Source: an uncultured Oscillospiraceae bacterium
Lineage (GTDB): Bacteria; Bacillota; Clostridia; Oscillospirales; Oscillospiraceae
DNA length: 35,214 nt
Reading direction: 5' to 3'
Assembly (NCBI GenBank): GCA_934573945.1
Contig: CAKTMQ010000005.1
Coordinates: 1-35,214, forward strand
This document shows, piece after piece, positions 30,220 through 35,214 of the stretch. The position numbers were made by a program, and so were the translations under genes. Within the stretch, counting starts at the first letter, position 1. Each line of letters begins with the position of its first letter. The notes below the pieces were generated by a model. It saw only the letters and a list, made by a program, of their open reading frames with translations, had not been told where the DNA came from and searched no databases.

Positions 30220-30312
30220 ATGAGTAAAGAAAACCATTGTACACATCCGCGTCTGCGCGCCGGCGTCACTCGGCAGCACAGGGGCGCTTGCCTCCGCGCC
30301 ATGTTGCTTTGA
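30220..30312 (+). CDS. Possible leader peptide (30 aa)
   Basis: ATG at 30220 has AGGAAGGG upstream and lies just after the predicted start of the rightward transcript. The frame begins MSKENHCTHPRLRAG and ends ACLRAMLL. The composition is not convincingly protein-like, so it may be a leader whose translation affects the GC-rich hairpins that follow (30323-30350), or simply chance. No homologue is recognised. Confidence 0.3.
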   Translation: MSKENHCTHPRLRAGVTRQHRGACLRAMLL

Positions 30313-30357
30313 TATGGGGAGTGCCCCGCGGGGTTCGCCGCCCCGGGGGATGATTGG

Positions 30358-30387
30358 ATTATAAAACCAACTAAACGTACTTGTCAA
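30358..30387 (-). promoter_or_regulatory. Leftward early promoter, perfect consensus
   Basis: Read on the - strand: TTGACA (30387-30382), 18-base spacer, TATAAT (30363-30358). Both boxes match consensus exactly. The predicted start is near 30350, giving a leader of about 200 bases with CCCCGGGG/CCCCGCGGGG hairpins before the Cro-like gene. It drives the early operon. Confidence 0.88.
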
Positions 30388-30412
30388 CACAATTTTGCGA
30401 ACTTTGCCAACT
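30381..30412. promoter_or_regulatory. Candidate operator: three TTGnCAACT-like repeats over the early -35 box
   Basis: TTGTCAACA (30381-30389), TTGCGAACT (30395-30403) and TTGCCAACT (30404-30412) are similar and in the same orientation. The first covers the -35 box of the leftward promoter. A repressor bound here would block early transcription. The segment 30388-30399 also matches iteron 2 of the origin over 12 bases. Confidence 0.5.
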
Positions 30413-30447
30413 TCTGATAGACTGCACAAATTATGCGAGGAAATTTT

Positions 30448-30795
30448 ATGGCTTTTTACAATAATTTTATTGCCCTGTGCAACTCAGTGAGCAAGTCTCC
30501 GACGGCGGTCATTTTGGAAATTGGTCTAGAAAGATCGTCCGGAACCCGCTGGAAAAAGGGCGGCCTGCCGTCTGACGCCACTGCGCTGCGCATAGCAGAT
30601 TACTTCAAAATCACAGTAAGTGACTTGATGGGCGACAAAGAAAGCCCCGCCGAAAACGACGAGGCTTCGCTGCAACCGATCGCACCTCACGAGCTGGAGC
30701 TGCTCAATTACATCCGCAGTCGTCCTCCTGAGGAGCAGCCTGCGGCGTGTCAGGACGCCGAGGCATTTCTGCGTTTTCGCGCAGAAAAGAAATAG
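30448..30795 (+). CDS. CI-like phage repressor, HTH only (115 aa)
   Basis: The N-terminal HTH (about 1-65: NNFIALCNSVSKSPTAVILE, SGTRWKKGGLPSDATALRIA, DYFKITVSDLM) belongs to a repressor family common in clostridial prophages. The C-terminal 50 residues are acidic and helical (ELELLNYIRSRPPEEQ). There is no peptidase or LexA-like domain, so induction must work differently from RecA-stimulated self-cleavage. ATG at 30448 has GAGGAAATTTT upstream; ATG at 30433 lacks a site. It is the only gene transcribed away from the switch to the right. Confidence 0.88.
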   Translation: MAFYNNFIALCNSVSKSPTAVILEIGLERSSGTRWKKGGLPSDATALRIADYFKITVSDLMGDKESPAENDEASLQPIAPHELELLNYIRSRPPEEQPAACQDAEAFLRFRAEKK

Positions 30796-30868
30796 TTTCT
30801 TGCACAGCAAGTTCCGGGTCTTTGATGCTGCGAAGTAGCTGGATCAAACGAATCTCGCTTGCTGTCAT
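30704..30868 (-). CDS. Small antisense gene under the repressor 3' end (54 aa)
   Basis: ATG at 30868 has a very strong GGAGGTACATATC upstream. The frame begins MTASEIRLIQLLRSIKDPEL, with helical, protein-like composition to about residue 35, then a Pro/Asp tail ending DDCGCN. A possible promoter, TTGCTG-17-TAAACT, lies just upstream on the same strand. The last 92 bases are antisense to the CI-like gene. It resembles the short conserved proteins that follow repressors in other prophages, but I cannot name it. It could be an antirepressor or make repressor-antisense RNA. Confidence 0.6.
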   Translation of the reverse strand: MTASEIRLIQLLRSIKDPELAVQETISFLRENAEMPRRPDTPQAAPQEDDCGCN

Positions 30869-30908
30869 GATATGTACCTCCGTATAAAATTTTGAAAGGG
30901 TGAGATAT

Positions 30909-31757
30909 TTGAAGTTTAGCGAATTTCAGCAATATCAGCAATTCGCAAAGCCCGTGGAACGGGTCAAGTACACCTTTAAGGTCGCCGGGACAAGCTACCG
31001 TACGGATGCCATCGAGGATATGCTCAACGAAGATTGCGATTACGGCGAAAGCGAATCTTACCTGAAGGAAAACTACATCGACGGAGACAGAATATGGAAA
31101 TATCTCCCTGAGTACAGGGACGACGTAGCTCTTGTTGACGAGCCAGAAAATGAGTACGACCCGAACGCGATCCGCGTAGAGGTTGGCGGCATCCATATCG
31201 GGTACGTCAAGAAAGGCAGCACCAGCCGCGTCCGCAACCTGCTGAAAAAGGACGGCGTCCGGGTCAAGATAGACATTGGCGGCGGCCCGTACAAGGAACT
31301 CTACGAGGACGAAGACGGAAAGATCCAAATTGAACGCGACGAGATAGAATTTTACGCAAAGCTTGAAATCACAGTGCCGGGAGAGTTACCGAGCGCCACC
31401 GAATCACAGGCACCCGCAGGAGTTTTCAACGCACCGACGCCTACGGCTAGGTTCTGCCGTCATTGCGGCGCACAGCTGAAAGATAGCGCCAAGTTTTGCG
31501 GAAATTGCGGGGCAAGCGTAAGCGGAGAACAGCAAAAGAGCGTGACAAAAGAAGAGAATCCAAAGAAGCAAAAGAAAGAGCAGGCGCCCGCAACAAAGGC
31601 CCAAGCGTGGATTGTGTTTGCCATCGCGCTGTTTTTCCTGCTGGCGGCATGTGGATGCAAGCCGATCCTGCTAAAGGTTTTGCTGTTTGCCGTAGGTGCT
31701 TTTCTGATGCTGGGTGCCGTCAGCATGTTCTCCAACATCAAAAACCAGAAGAAATAG
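30909..31757 (+). CDS. HIRAN-domain protein with zinc ribbon and two membrane helices (282 aa)
   Basis: The HIRAN-like domain (about 20-155) shows YTFKVAGTSYRTDAIEDML, ALVDEPENEYDPNAIRVEVG and IHIGYVKKGSTSRVRNLL. A zinc ribbon follows (FCRHCGAQL, KFCGNCGA; Cys about 183-200), then a Lys-rich linker and two membrane helices (about 234-250 and 254-273). HIRAN domains bind DNA 3' ends or damaged/stalled DNA; a membrane-tied version in a lysogeny module could act in superinfection exclusion or defence (inference). The start is TTG at 30909 with AAGGGTG seven bases upstream; GTG at 30900 would sit on that site. Confidence 0.82.
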   Translation: MKFSEFQQYQQFAKPVERVKYTFKVAGTSYRTDAIEDMLNEDCDYGESESYLKENYIDGDRIWKYLPEYRDDVALVDEPENEYDPNAIRVEVGGIHIGYVKKGSTSRVRNLLKKDGVRVKIDIGGGPYKELYEDEDGKIQIERDEIEFYAKLEITVPGELPSATESQAPAGVFNAPTPTARFCRHCGAQLKDSAKFCGNCGASVSGEQQKSVTKEENPKKQKKEQAPATKAQAWIVFAIALFFLLAACGCKPILLKVLLFAVGAFLMLGAVSMFSNIKNQKK

Positions 31758-31791
31758 CCCGTGCCCAACTTGAGCACAAAAATATTTTGAT

Positions 31792-31827
31792 AAGGCCCCG
31801 CCGTCTCCGCAACGCCGGCGGGGCCTT
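31792..31827 (+). terminator. Terminator-like GC-rich hairpin
   Basis: AAGGCCCCGCCG (31792-31803) pairs exactly with CGGCGGGGCCTT (31816-31827). The T-run after it is missing on the + strand and weak on the - strand (TTATCAAAATATTTTT), so termination may be partial in both directions. Confidence 0.6.
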
Positions 31828-31978
31828 GCATCCGGCTCGCGCCACCACCGCTTGCCGGGTGCACGTCCAGCGTAGCAACATCGTGTCGGGTAGGTCAAGC
31901 CCAGATATGGGTAGTCGACAAAACTCGACGGCCAAAATTTGGGCCGGGCCAACCCAGAAAGGGGTCGAAAGGGAGAAA
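31828..31978. promoter_or_regulatory. Intergenic region with two inverted repeats before the HTH-membrane/integrase operon
   Basis: No gene is seen. GTCGA-CAAAAC-TCGAC (31914-31929) and GGCCAAAATTTGGGCC (31930-31945, 14 of 16 bases symmetric) lie side by side, about 35 bases before the ATG at 31979. They look like operator sites for autoregulation of the downstream HTH protein. No clear sigma-70 promoter was found. Confidence 0.45.
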
Positions 31979-32542
31979 ATGGAAAAGAGCTTGCAAGAAG
32001 TATGCCGAGAAGCGCGAGACCGCCTAAATTACACCAATCAGGACATTGCTGACGAGACCGGCATCCCCCTGTCCAGCGTCAAGAACTTTTTCGCCGCCAC
32101 GTCCAAAGCGCCCAGCGCCATCAGCGCCGGGCTGATCTGTAAATTTCTGGGGGTCTCGCTGGACGATTATTTCGGCATCGTCCCCGCCGAGGACGCCGAA
32201 GCACGGCTACGACGGCAGCTGAAAGAGGATCATATGAATAGCGAAAACCAGCGCCTGACCGAGGTCAACGGCCTGCGGAAAGAATTGGACAAAAGCCGTC
32301 TGTCGACGATCCTCGTCCTGTCCTTTCTGTGTGCCGTCCTTTCGGTGGCGCTGATTTTCTATATCGCGGTGGATTTCCGCATCAAGGACGCGGGCCTGAT
32401 TCAGGGCGGCGAGGTGGGCGTCGGCGCGTGGGTCATCATCACGCTGGTGGCTATCTCCTTTGGCGTCATGTCCTCTGCGCTGTTCAGCGCTGTCCGCTAT
32501 GCCCGCCGCATCGCCTCGGAGGAAAGAGGTGGCGCACAATGA
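31979..32542 (+). CDS. Membrane-anchored HTH regulator (187 aa)
   Basis: The N-terminal Cro/CI-like HTH (about 1-68) contains NYTNQDIADETGIPLSSVKN and GLICKFLGVSLDDYFGI. A charged linker (75-107) leads to two membrane helices (about 109-131, ILVLSFLCAVLSVALIFYIA; about 148-172, GAWVIITLVAISFGVM). A DNA-binding domain tied to the membrane suggests control of the integrase operon in response to membrane state. ATG at 31979 has AAAGGGAG upstream. The stop overlaps the integrase ATG (ATGA), so the two are co-translated. Confidence 0.82.
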   Translation: MEKSLQEVCREARDRLNYTNQDIADETGIPLSSVKNFFAATSKAPSAISAGLICKFLGVSLDDYFGIVPAEDAEARLRRQLKEDHMNSENQRLTEVNGLRKELDKSRLSTILVLSFLCAVLSVALIFYIAVDFRIKDAGLIQGGEVGVGAWVIITLVAISFGVMSSALFSAVRYARRIASEERGGAQ

Positions 32543-33600
32543 AAGTCCCCAAGGCCGTCAAGCTGCCCTCCGGCAACTGGCGGCTCAGTATCATGATCGA
32601 CGGGCAGCGCATCTCCATCACCGCTGCCACCAAGAAGGTGGCGGAACGCCAAGCGGCTGCTCTTAAGAGCGGCGCGATCCAGGCGAAGGATCCGGAGCCG
32701 GAGGCGCTGACGCTCACCAAGGCCATTGACGGATACATCAAAAGCAAAAGCGCCGTCTTGTCCCCCGCTACCATCCGGGGCTACAAAACGACGCAGAAAC
32801 ACCGCTTCCCCGGCCTGATGGGCCGGGACGTGCGCACCATCACCAAAATGGACGTGCAGATCGCCGTCAACGCCGAGGCGAAGAAGGTGTCCGCTAAGAC
32901 CGTGGCAAACGCTTATGGGCTGGTGCGGCCGGTACTGAAAGAATGCGGCGTGGACGTGTTCGGCGTCCGGCTGCCGCAGGTGCAAAAGCCGGTCAAGAAA
33001 TATTTGCAGCCCAAGGACATCGGCAAGCTGGCCCAGGCTGTCCAGGGCGACAGCTGCGAGGTGCCCATCCTGCTGGCGGTCTGGCTGGGCCTGCGCCGGT
33101 CGGAGATCGCAGGGCTGTGCTGGGACTGCGTGGATCTGGACAACAACCTCCTGCACATTCGCCGGGCGGTCGTCCCGGACGAAAACAATAAGTGGGTGCA
33201 GAAAGACACCGCCAAAAACCTCAGCAGTCAGCGCACTGTGGACTGCCCGGACTATATCATGGACAAGATTCGTCAGCTGCCCCGCCGCGCCGACGGCAGA
33301 CTCTTCCCCATGCACCCGGATACCATCCGCAAGCATGTGCACCGGGCCTGCGCCGCTGCCGGCATTACAGACACCACCGTCCACGGCCTGCGCCACACCA
33401 ACGCCGCCGTGATGAAGGCCGCCGGCATTGACGACCGCTACGCCATGGAACGCGGTGGCTGGAGCTGCGAGAGCACCTACCGCAAGACCTATTCCTACGT
33501 TTTCGATAGCGACAAGGCCGACGCCAACAAGGCCATCAACGACTACTTCGCCGAAAAAATTACTCACGGAATTACTCACGAAGAAAAACAGAGTGAGTGA
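32539..33600 (+). CDS. int: Tyrosine integrase (353 aa)
   Basis: Catalyses integration at and excision from a host tRNA gene. An N-terminal arm-binding domain (1-55; KLPSGNWRLSIMIDGQRISI) and a core-binding SAM-like domain (56-150) precede the catalytic domain, with Arg186 (GLRRSE), His282-Arg285 (HGLRH), Trp308 (GGW) and nucleophile Tyr318 (TYSYVF). Full length. The last residues (ITHGITHEEK) are encoded by the left pair of attP arm repeats. ATG at 32539 overlaps the HTH-membrane gene by four bases. No xis-like gene is obvious beside it. Confidence 0.95.
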   Translation: MKVPKAVKLPSGNWRLSIMIDGQRISITAATKKVAERQAAALKSGAIQAKDPEPEALTLTKAIDGYIKSKSAVLSPATIRGYKTTQKHRFPGLMGRDVRTITKMDVQIAVNAEAKKVSAKTVANAYGLVRPVLKECGVDVFGVRLPQVQKPVKKYLQPKDIGKLAQAVQGDSCEVPILLAVWLGLRRSEIAGLCWDCVDLDNNLLHIRRAVVPDENNKWVQKDTAKNLSSQRTVDCPDYIMDKIRQLPRRADGRLFPMHPDTIRKHVHRACAAAGITDTTVHGLRHTNAAVMKAAGIDDRYAMERGGWSCESTYRKTYSYVFDSDKADANKAINDYFAEKITHGITHEEKQSE

Positions 33601-33800
33601 TATCGCTTCGCATAGCCGTTTTCTCGGAGGGTTCAAATCCCTCCTTCCGCGCCAAATCAGGAAACCGAGGAACCGCAACGGTTCCCCGGTTTTTCTTGTA
33701 TTCATACGGGGTTTCGGGCTTCGCATTATCGGCCTACCATGCCGATTTTAGGCCGGCCGCCTGTGCTTTTGGCGAAGCAATTACTCACGAATTACTCACG
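33559..33800. other. Phage attachment site attP: tRNA 3'-end core flanked by paired direct repeats
   Basis: The core contains a tRNA 3' end: T-arm GAGGG-TTCAAAT-CCCTC (33627-33643), acceptor half CTTCCGC (33644-33650), discriminator G and CCA (33652-33654). G73 and the sequence suggest a tRNA-Ser-type target, unproven. ATTACTCACG occurs twice on each side (33559 and 33571; 33780 and 33791), all in one direction, as expected of integrase arm sites. The part of the core identical to the host cannot be set without attB. Confidence 0.88.
33661..33697 (+). terminator. Rho-independent terminator after integrase/attP
   Basis: AAACCG-A-GGAACCG (33662-33675) pairs with CGGTTCC-C-CGGTTT (33679-33692) around CAA, with one mismatch, followed by TTTTTCTT. 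It ends the rightward lysogeny transcript. Being just after the tRNA core, it may also end tRNA transcription after integration. Confidence 0.85.
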
Positions 33801-33809
33801 AGGCTTTCG

Positions 33810-34121
33810 TCACGTCCCCCGATACATCCCTTGCAAAGTCTTGACCTCCGCCGCCGCGTCGATCTGTTTCTGATGCAGATAATCATACAGGGCCTTCATC
33901 CCCTCGGGCGGCTCGCCCTTCTCCTGCCGGTACTTCTCGATCAGTTTGGCCACTTCGGTGTGCAGAATGGTCATATGCTGCATCTCAGCGCCGGACAGGT
34001 CGAAGAACACCTTCGACAAATTGGGGTAGGTGTCCTTGTACTCAAGAGCGCACTTTGCATACTTGTGGGCATCGCCGATCTCCTCGTCGACCATTTCAGA
34101 CAGTTTCTGGATTAGTTTCAT
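33810..34121 (-). CDS. Ferritin-like / rubrerythrin-like small protein (103 aa)
   Basis: A short helical protein with metal-ligand spacing of the ferritin-like superfamily: EEIGDAHKYAKCALEYKD in the first helix pair and LSGAEMQHMTILHTEVAKLI in the next (EMQH as ExxH). It has about half the residues of a ferritin, so a dimer would be needed for a four-helix bundle. A role in iron or peroxide handling, or a purely structural virion role, cannot be told apart here. ATG at 34121 has GAGGTG upstream and is eight bases after the previous stop; longer in-frame starts lie inside that gene. It is the last leftward gene before attP. Confidence 0.75.
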   Translation of the reverse strand: MKLIQKLSEMVDEEIGDAHKYAKCALEYKDTYPNLSKVFFDLSGAEMQHMTILHTEVAKLIEKYRQEKGEPPEGMKALYDYLHQKQIDAAAEVKTLQGMYRGT

Positions 34122-34129
34122 GCCGCACC

Positions 34130-34534
34130 TCACAGTTTCTCGACCGTGACAGCCAGATTGTTGACAACGGCCTCGGTGCCGCCCAAGACCAGGGACAGGA
34201 TGCTGCTTTCGCAGCCGCAGGCGTTGCGAATCAGTGCCGTGATGGACAGCGCCAGCTCGTCGTTGGCGGCGGCAGCGGTGGCCGCAGCGGTGGCGCCGAT
34301 GATCTCCACGCCGTCCTTCTGGGCGGCCAGGGAGACGGCTCCTGCCGCGGTAGGTGCCACGGTGGCGCTGACGTTGACCAGGTAGTAGCCCTGGCCGCAC
34401 AGGGTGATGGTGTTGCCGTCCTGCTTGACGTTGCAGCCGAACCGGCGCGTGGTCACGCCGACCGGCACGACGCCGCCCACGGCCACGGTGGGCTTGCTGG
34501 TGTTGGTGGTATAGATAGCGGATTTGCTCATCAT
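34130..34534 (-). CDS. Small jelly-roll (C1q/TNF, BclA-C-like) protein (134 aa)
   Basis: The core LCGQGYYLVNVSATVAPTAA and SLAAQKDGVEIIGATAAATA follows the strand pattern of C1q/TNF-like trimeric jelly rolls seen in phage head fibres, baseplate tips and spore hair proteins. The N-terminus IYTTNTSKPTVAVGGVVPVG is a strand-rich attachment segment. Two Cys (CGCES) lie near residue 104. ATG at 34534 or 34531 follows AAGGAGGAATTT. It is probably an exposed trimeric decoration protein of the virion or, if made in lysogeny, of the cell. The function is inferred from the fold pattern only. Confidence 0.72.
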   Translation of the reverse strand: MMSKSAIYTTNTSKPTVAVGGVVPVGVTTRRFGCNVKQDGNTITLCGQGYYLVNVSATVAPTAAGAVSLAAQKDGVEIIGATAAATAAAANDELALSITALIRNACGCESSILSLVLGGTEAVVNNLAVTVEKL

Positions 34535-34556
34535 AAATTCCTCCTTAACATAATAA

Positions 34557-34629
34557 CGGGGCAGCTATTGCCGCCCCGCTTGCCTCGCCTGAAAGGGCGT
34601 TATCATATCGGTGATGTCGCCAATATGAT
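34557..34629. other. Two stem-loops between the membrane/Cys-rich gene and the jelly-roll gene
   Basis: CGGGGC (34557-34562) pairs with GCCCCG (34573-34578), followed on the - strand by TTATTAT. ATCATATCGG (34602-34611) pairs with CCAATATGAT (34620-34629) at 9 of 10 bases. They are possible partial terminators or RNA-stabilising ends inside the cassette. Confidence 0.6.
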
Positions 34630-34635
34630 CCGATG

Positions 34636-35214
34636 TCACACGTTGCCGCAGCCGCAGCCACCACCGCAGAAGGGGGACATGCCCGCGTTGTAAGTGTATC
34701 CGTTGGGATAGCGGACCACGCCGTACATGCGGTTGTCCATCTCCAGACTGGCGATGCGGGCGGACTGCTCCGCGATCCGCTGCTCCAGCTGGGACTTCTC
34801 CAGCGCGGCGAATTTGGCTTCGATGTTGGCGTTCACGCCGTCGATGGCCCGCTGCGTGGTGCAGCAGCACTCCGCCAGCTGCGCCTGAATGCCGTTGCCG
34901 GTCTGCATGATGGTCATGTTGGTGCCGTTCTGCGCCAGTGCCATTTCCTTACCCAGCTGGCCAATGTTGCCCTGCATCTCATAGCCCAGATTGCAGATGC
35001 CATTGCCCAGGTTGTTCAAGCGGTCGTTGATCTGGCCGAACTGCTGGCCGAACAGAATCTCCTGCTGGCTGGCTGCCGTGGCGTACTGGCCGAACTCTCC
35101 CTGCCTGTTCCAGCCGTTGCTGCCGAAGCCGAACATAAAGAGAAACAGTACGACGATCAGGAACCAACCGGAACCCCAGCCGTCATTGTCCGCGCCGCGA
35201 GTGACGGCGGCGAT
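34636..35214 (-). CDS. Membrane/coiled-coil/Cys-rich protein, main part (201 aa across the join)
   Basis: It continues from the start at position 104 over the circle join. After the N-terminal membrane helix the protein has a Gln/Asn-rich helix (EFGQYATAASQQEILFGQQF), a long coiled coil (INDRLNNLGNGICNLGYEMQ, then ANIEAKFAALEKSQLEQRIA) with a CCC motif in AECCCTTQRAI, and a C-terminal tail FCGGGCGCGNV. Cys residues along the coil and in the tail could make disulfides or bind metal. The family looks phage-specific, and I cannot name it. The neighbours suggest a surface-exposed trimeric or fibrous protein. The stop is at 34636. Confidence 0.82.
   Translation of the reverse strand: MAAVTRGADNDGWGSGWFLIVVLFLFMFGFGSNGWNRQGEFGQYATAASQQEILFGQQFGQINDRLNNLGNGICNLGYEMQGNIGQLGKEMALAQNGTNMTIMQTGNGIQAQLAECCCTTQRAIDGVNANIEAKFAALEKSQLEQRIAEQSARIASLEMDNRMYGVVRYPNGYTYNAGMSPFCGGGCGCGNV
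35138..35214. repeat. Terminal direct repeat, right copy (circle closure)
   Basis: Identical to 1-77. See the left copy; the duplicated stretch lies inside the N-terminal coding part of the junction-spanning gene. Confidence 0.95.

Noticed and set aside
30404..30432. Promoter for the CI-like gene just upstream of it
   Set aside because: TTGCCA at 30404 has no acceptable -10 at 16-18 bases, and a start there would leave no room for the ribosome site at 30436.
31460..31978. Upstream extensions of the HTH-membrane gene to 31496
   Set aside because: The extra codons are a shadow of the HIRAN gene and cross a hairpin and intergenic repeats; ATG at 31979 has the proper ribosome site.
33603..33654. 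Complete tRNA gene
   Set aside because: Only the T-arm, acceptor 3' half and CCA are present, with no anticodon arm or D-arm. It is the attP core and not a functional tRNA.

Overview
The window is a complete, circular genome of a temperate, long-tailed (siphovirus-type) phage. Its last 77 bases (35138-35214) repeat the first 77 (1-77) exactly, so the molecule closes to about 35,137 bp and one gene runs across the join. The GC-rich composition, strong AGGAGG-type ribosome sites, TTG/GTG starts and the gene families (phi13-type tail tube, Dit/Tal baseplate, P27 terminase, Cys-rich KTR protein, HTH/ParB/ParA replication module) point to a Firmicutes host, most likely a gut clostridium of the Oscillospiraceae type. 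That host call is inference. The attP site is intact, so the contig represents the excised or free phage, not an integrated copy.

Layout. A control region at about 30.15-30.45 kb separates two arms. The + strand arm (30.4-33.6 kb) is the lysogeny module: a small CI-like repressor, a HIRAN/zinc-ribbon membrane protein, a membrane-anchored HTH protein, a tyrosine integrase, then attP with a tRNA 3' end and paired direct repeats. All else is on the - strand, read from 30.15 kb down to 1 and on around the circle to 33.8 kb: early HTH regulators (28.98-30.15 kb); an initiator with internal iterons, DnaB helicase, ParA and a ParB-like fusion (23.8-28.75 kb); small accessory genes and an HUH (rolling-circle) Rep-like protein (21.1-23.8 kb); a KTR zinc protein, HNH nuclease, ParB/adenine methylase and terminase genes (16.3-21.0 kb); portal, protease, capsid and connectors (11.5-16.3 kb); tail tube, frameshifted tail chaperone, tape measure, Dit, Tal and fibre (2.4-11.4 kb); holin and amidase (1.1-2.1 kb); and a sigma-like small protein.

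After a strong terminator at 731-782 comes a distinct run of five small genes that crosses the circle join and ends beside attP. They encode a P/Y/G-rich protein, a 71-aa protein, a membrane/coiled-coil/Cys-rich protein, a jelly-roll-like protein and a ferritin-like protein. This is the position where phages carry lysogenic-conversion or virion-decoration cargo, and it is the best candidate here for a poorly described system.

Other notable points: two face-to-face consensus promoters in the switch (P2/186-like layout); three 23-bp iterons inside the initiator gene, read in three frames; a 12-mer of that iteron recurring beside the early promoter; an A AAA AAG frameshift site in the tail chaperone; two P27-type small-terminase genes flanking a large inverted repeat; and a small antisense gene under the repressor 3' end.
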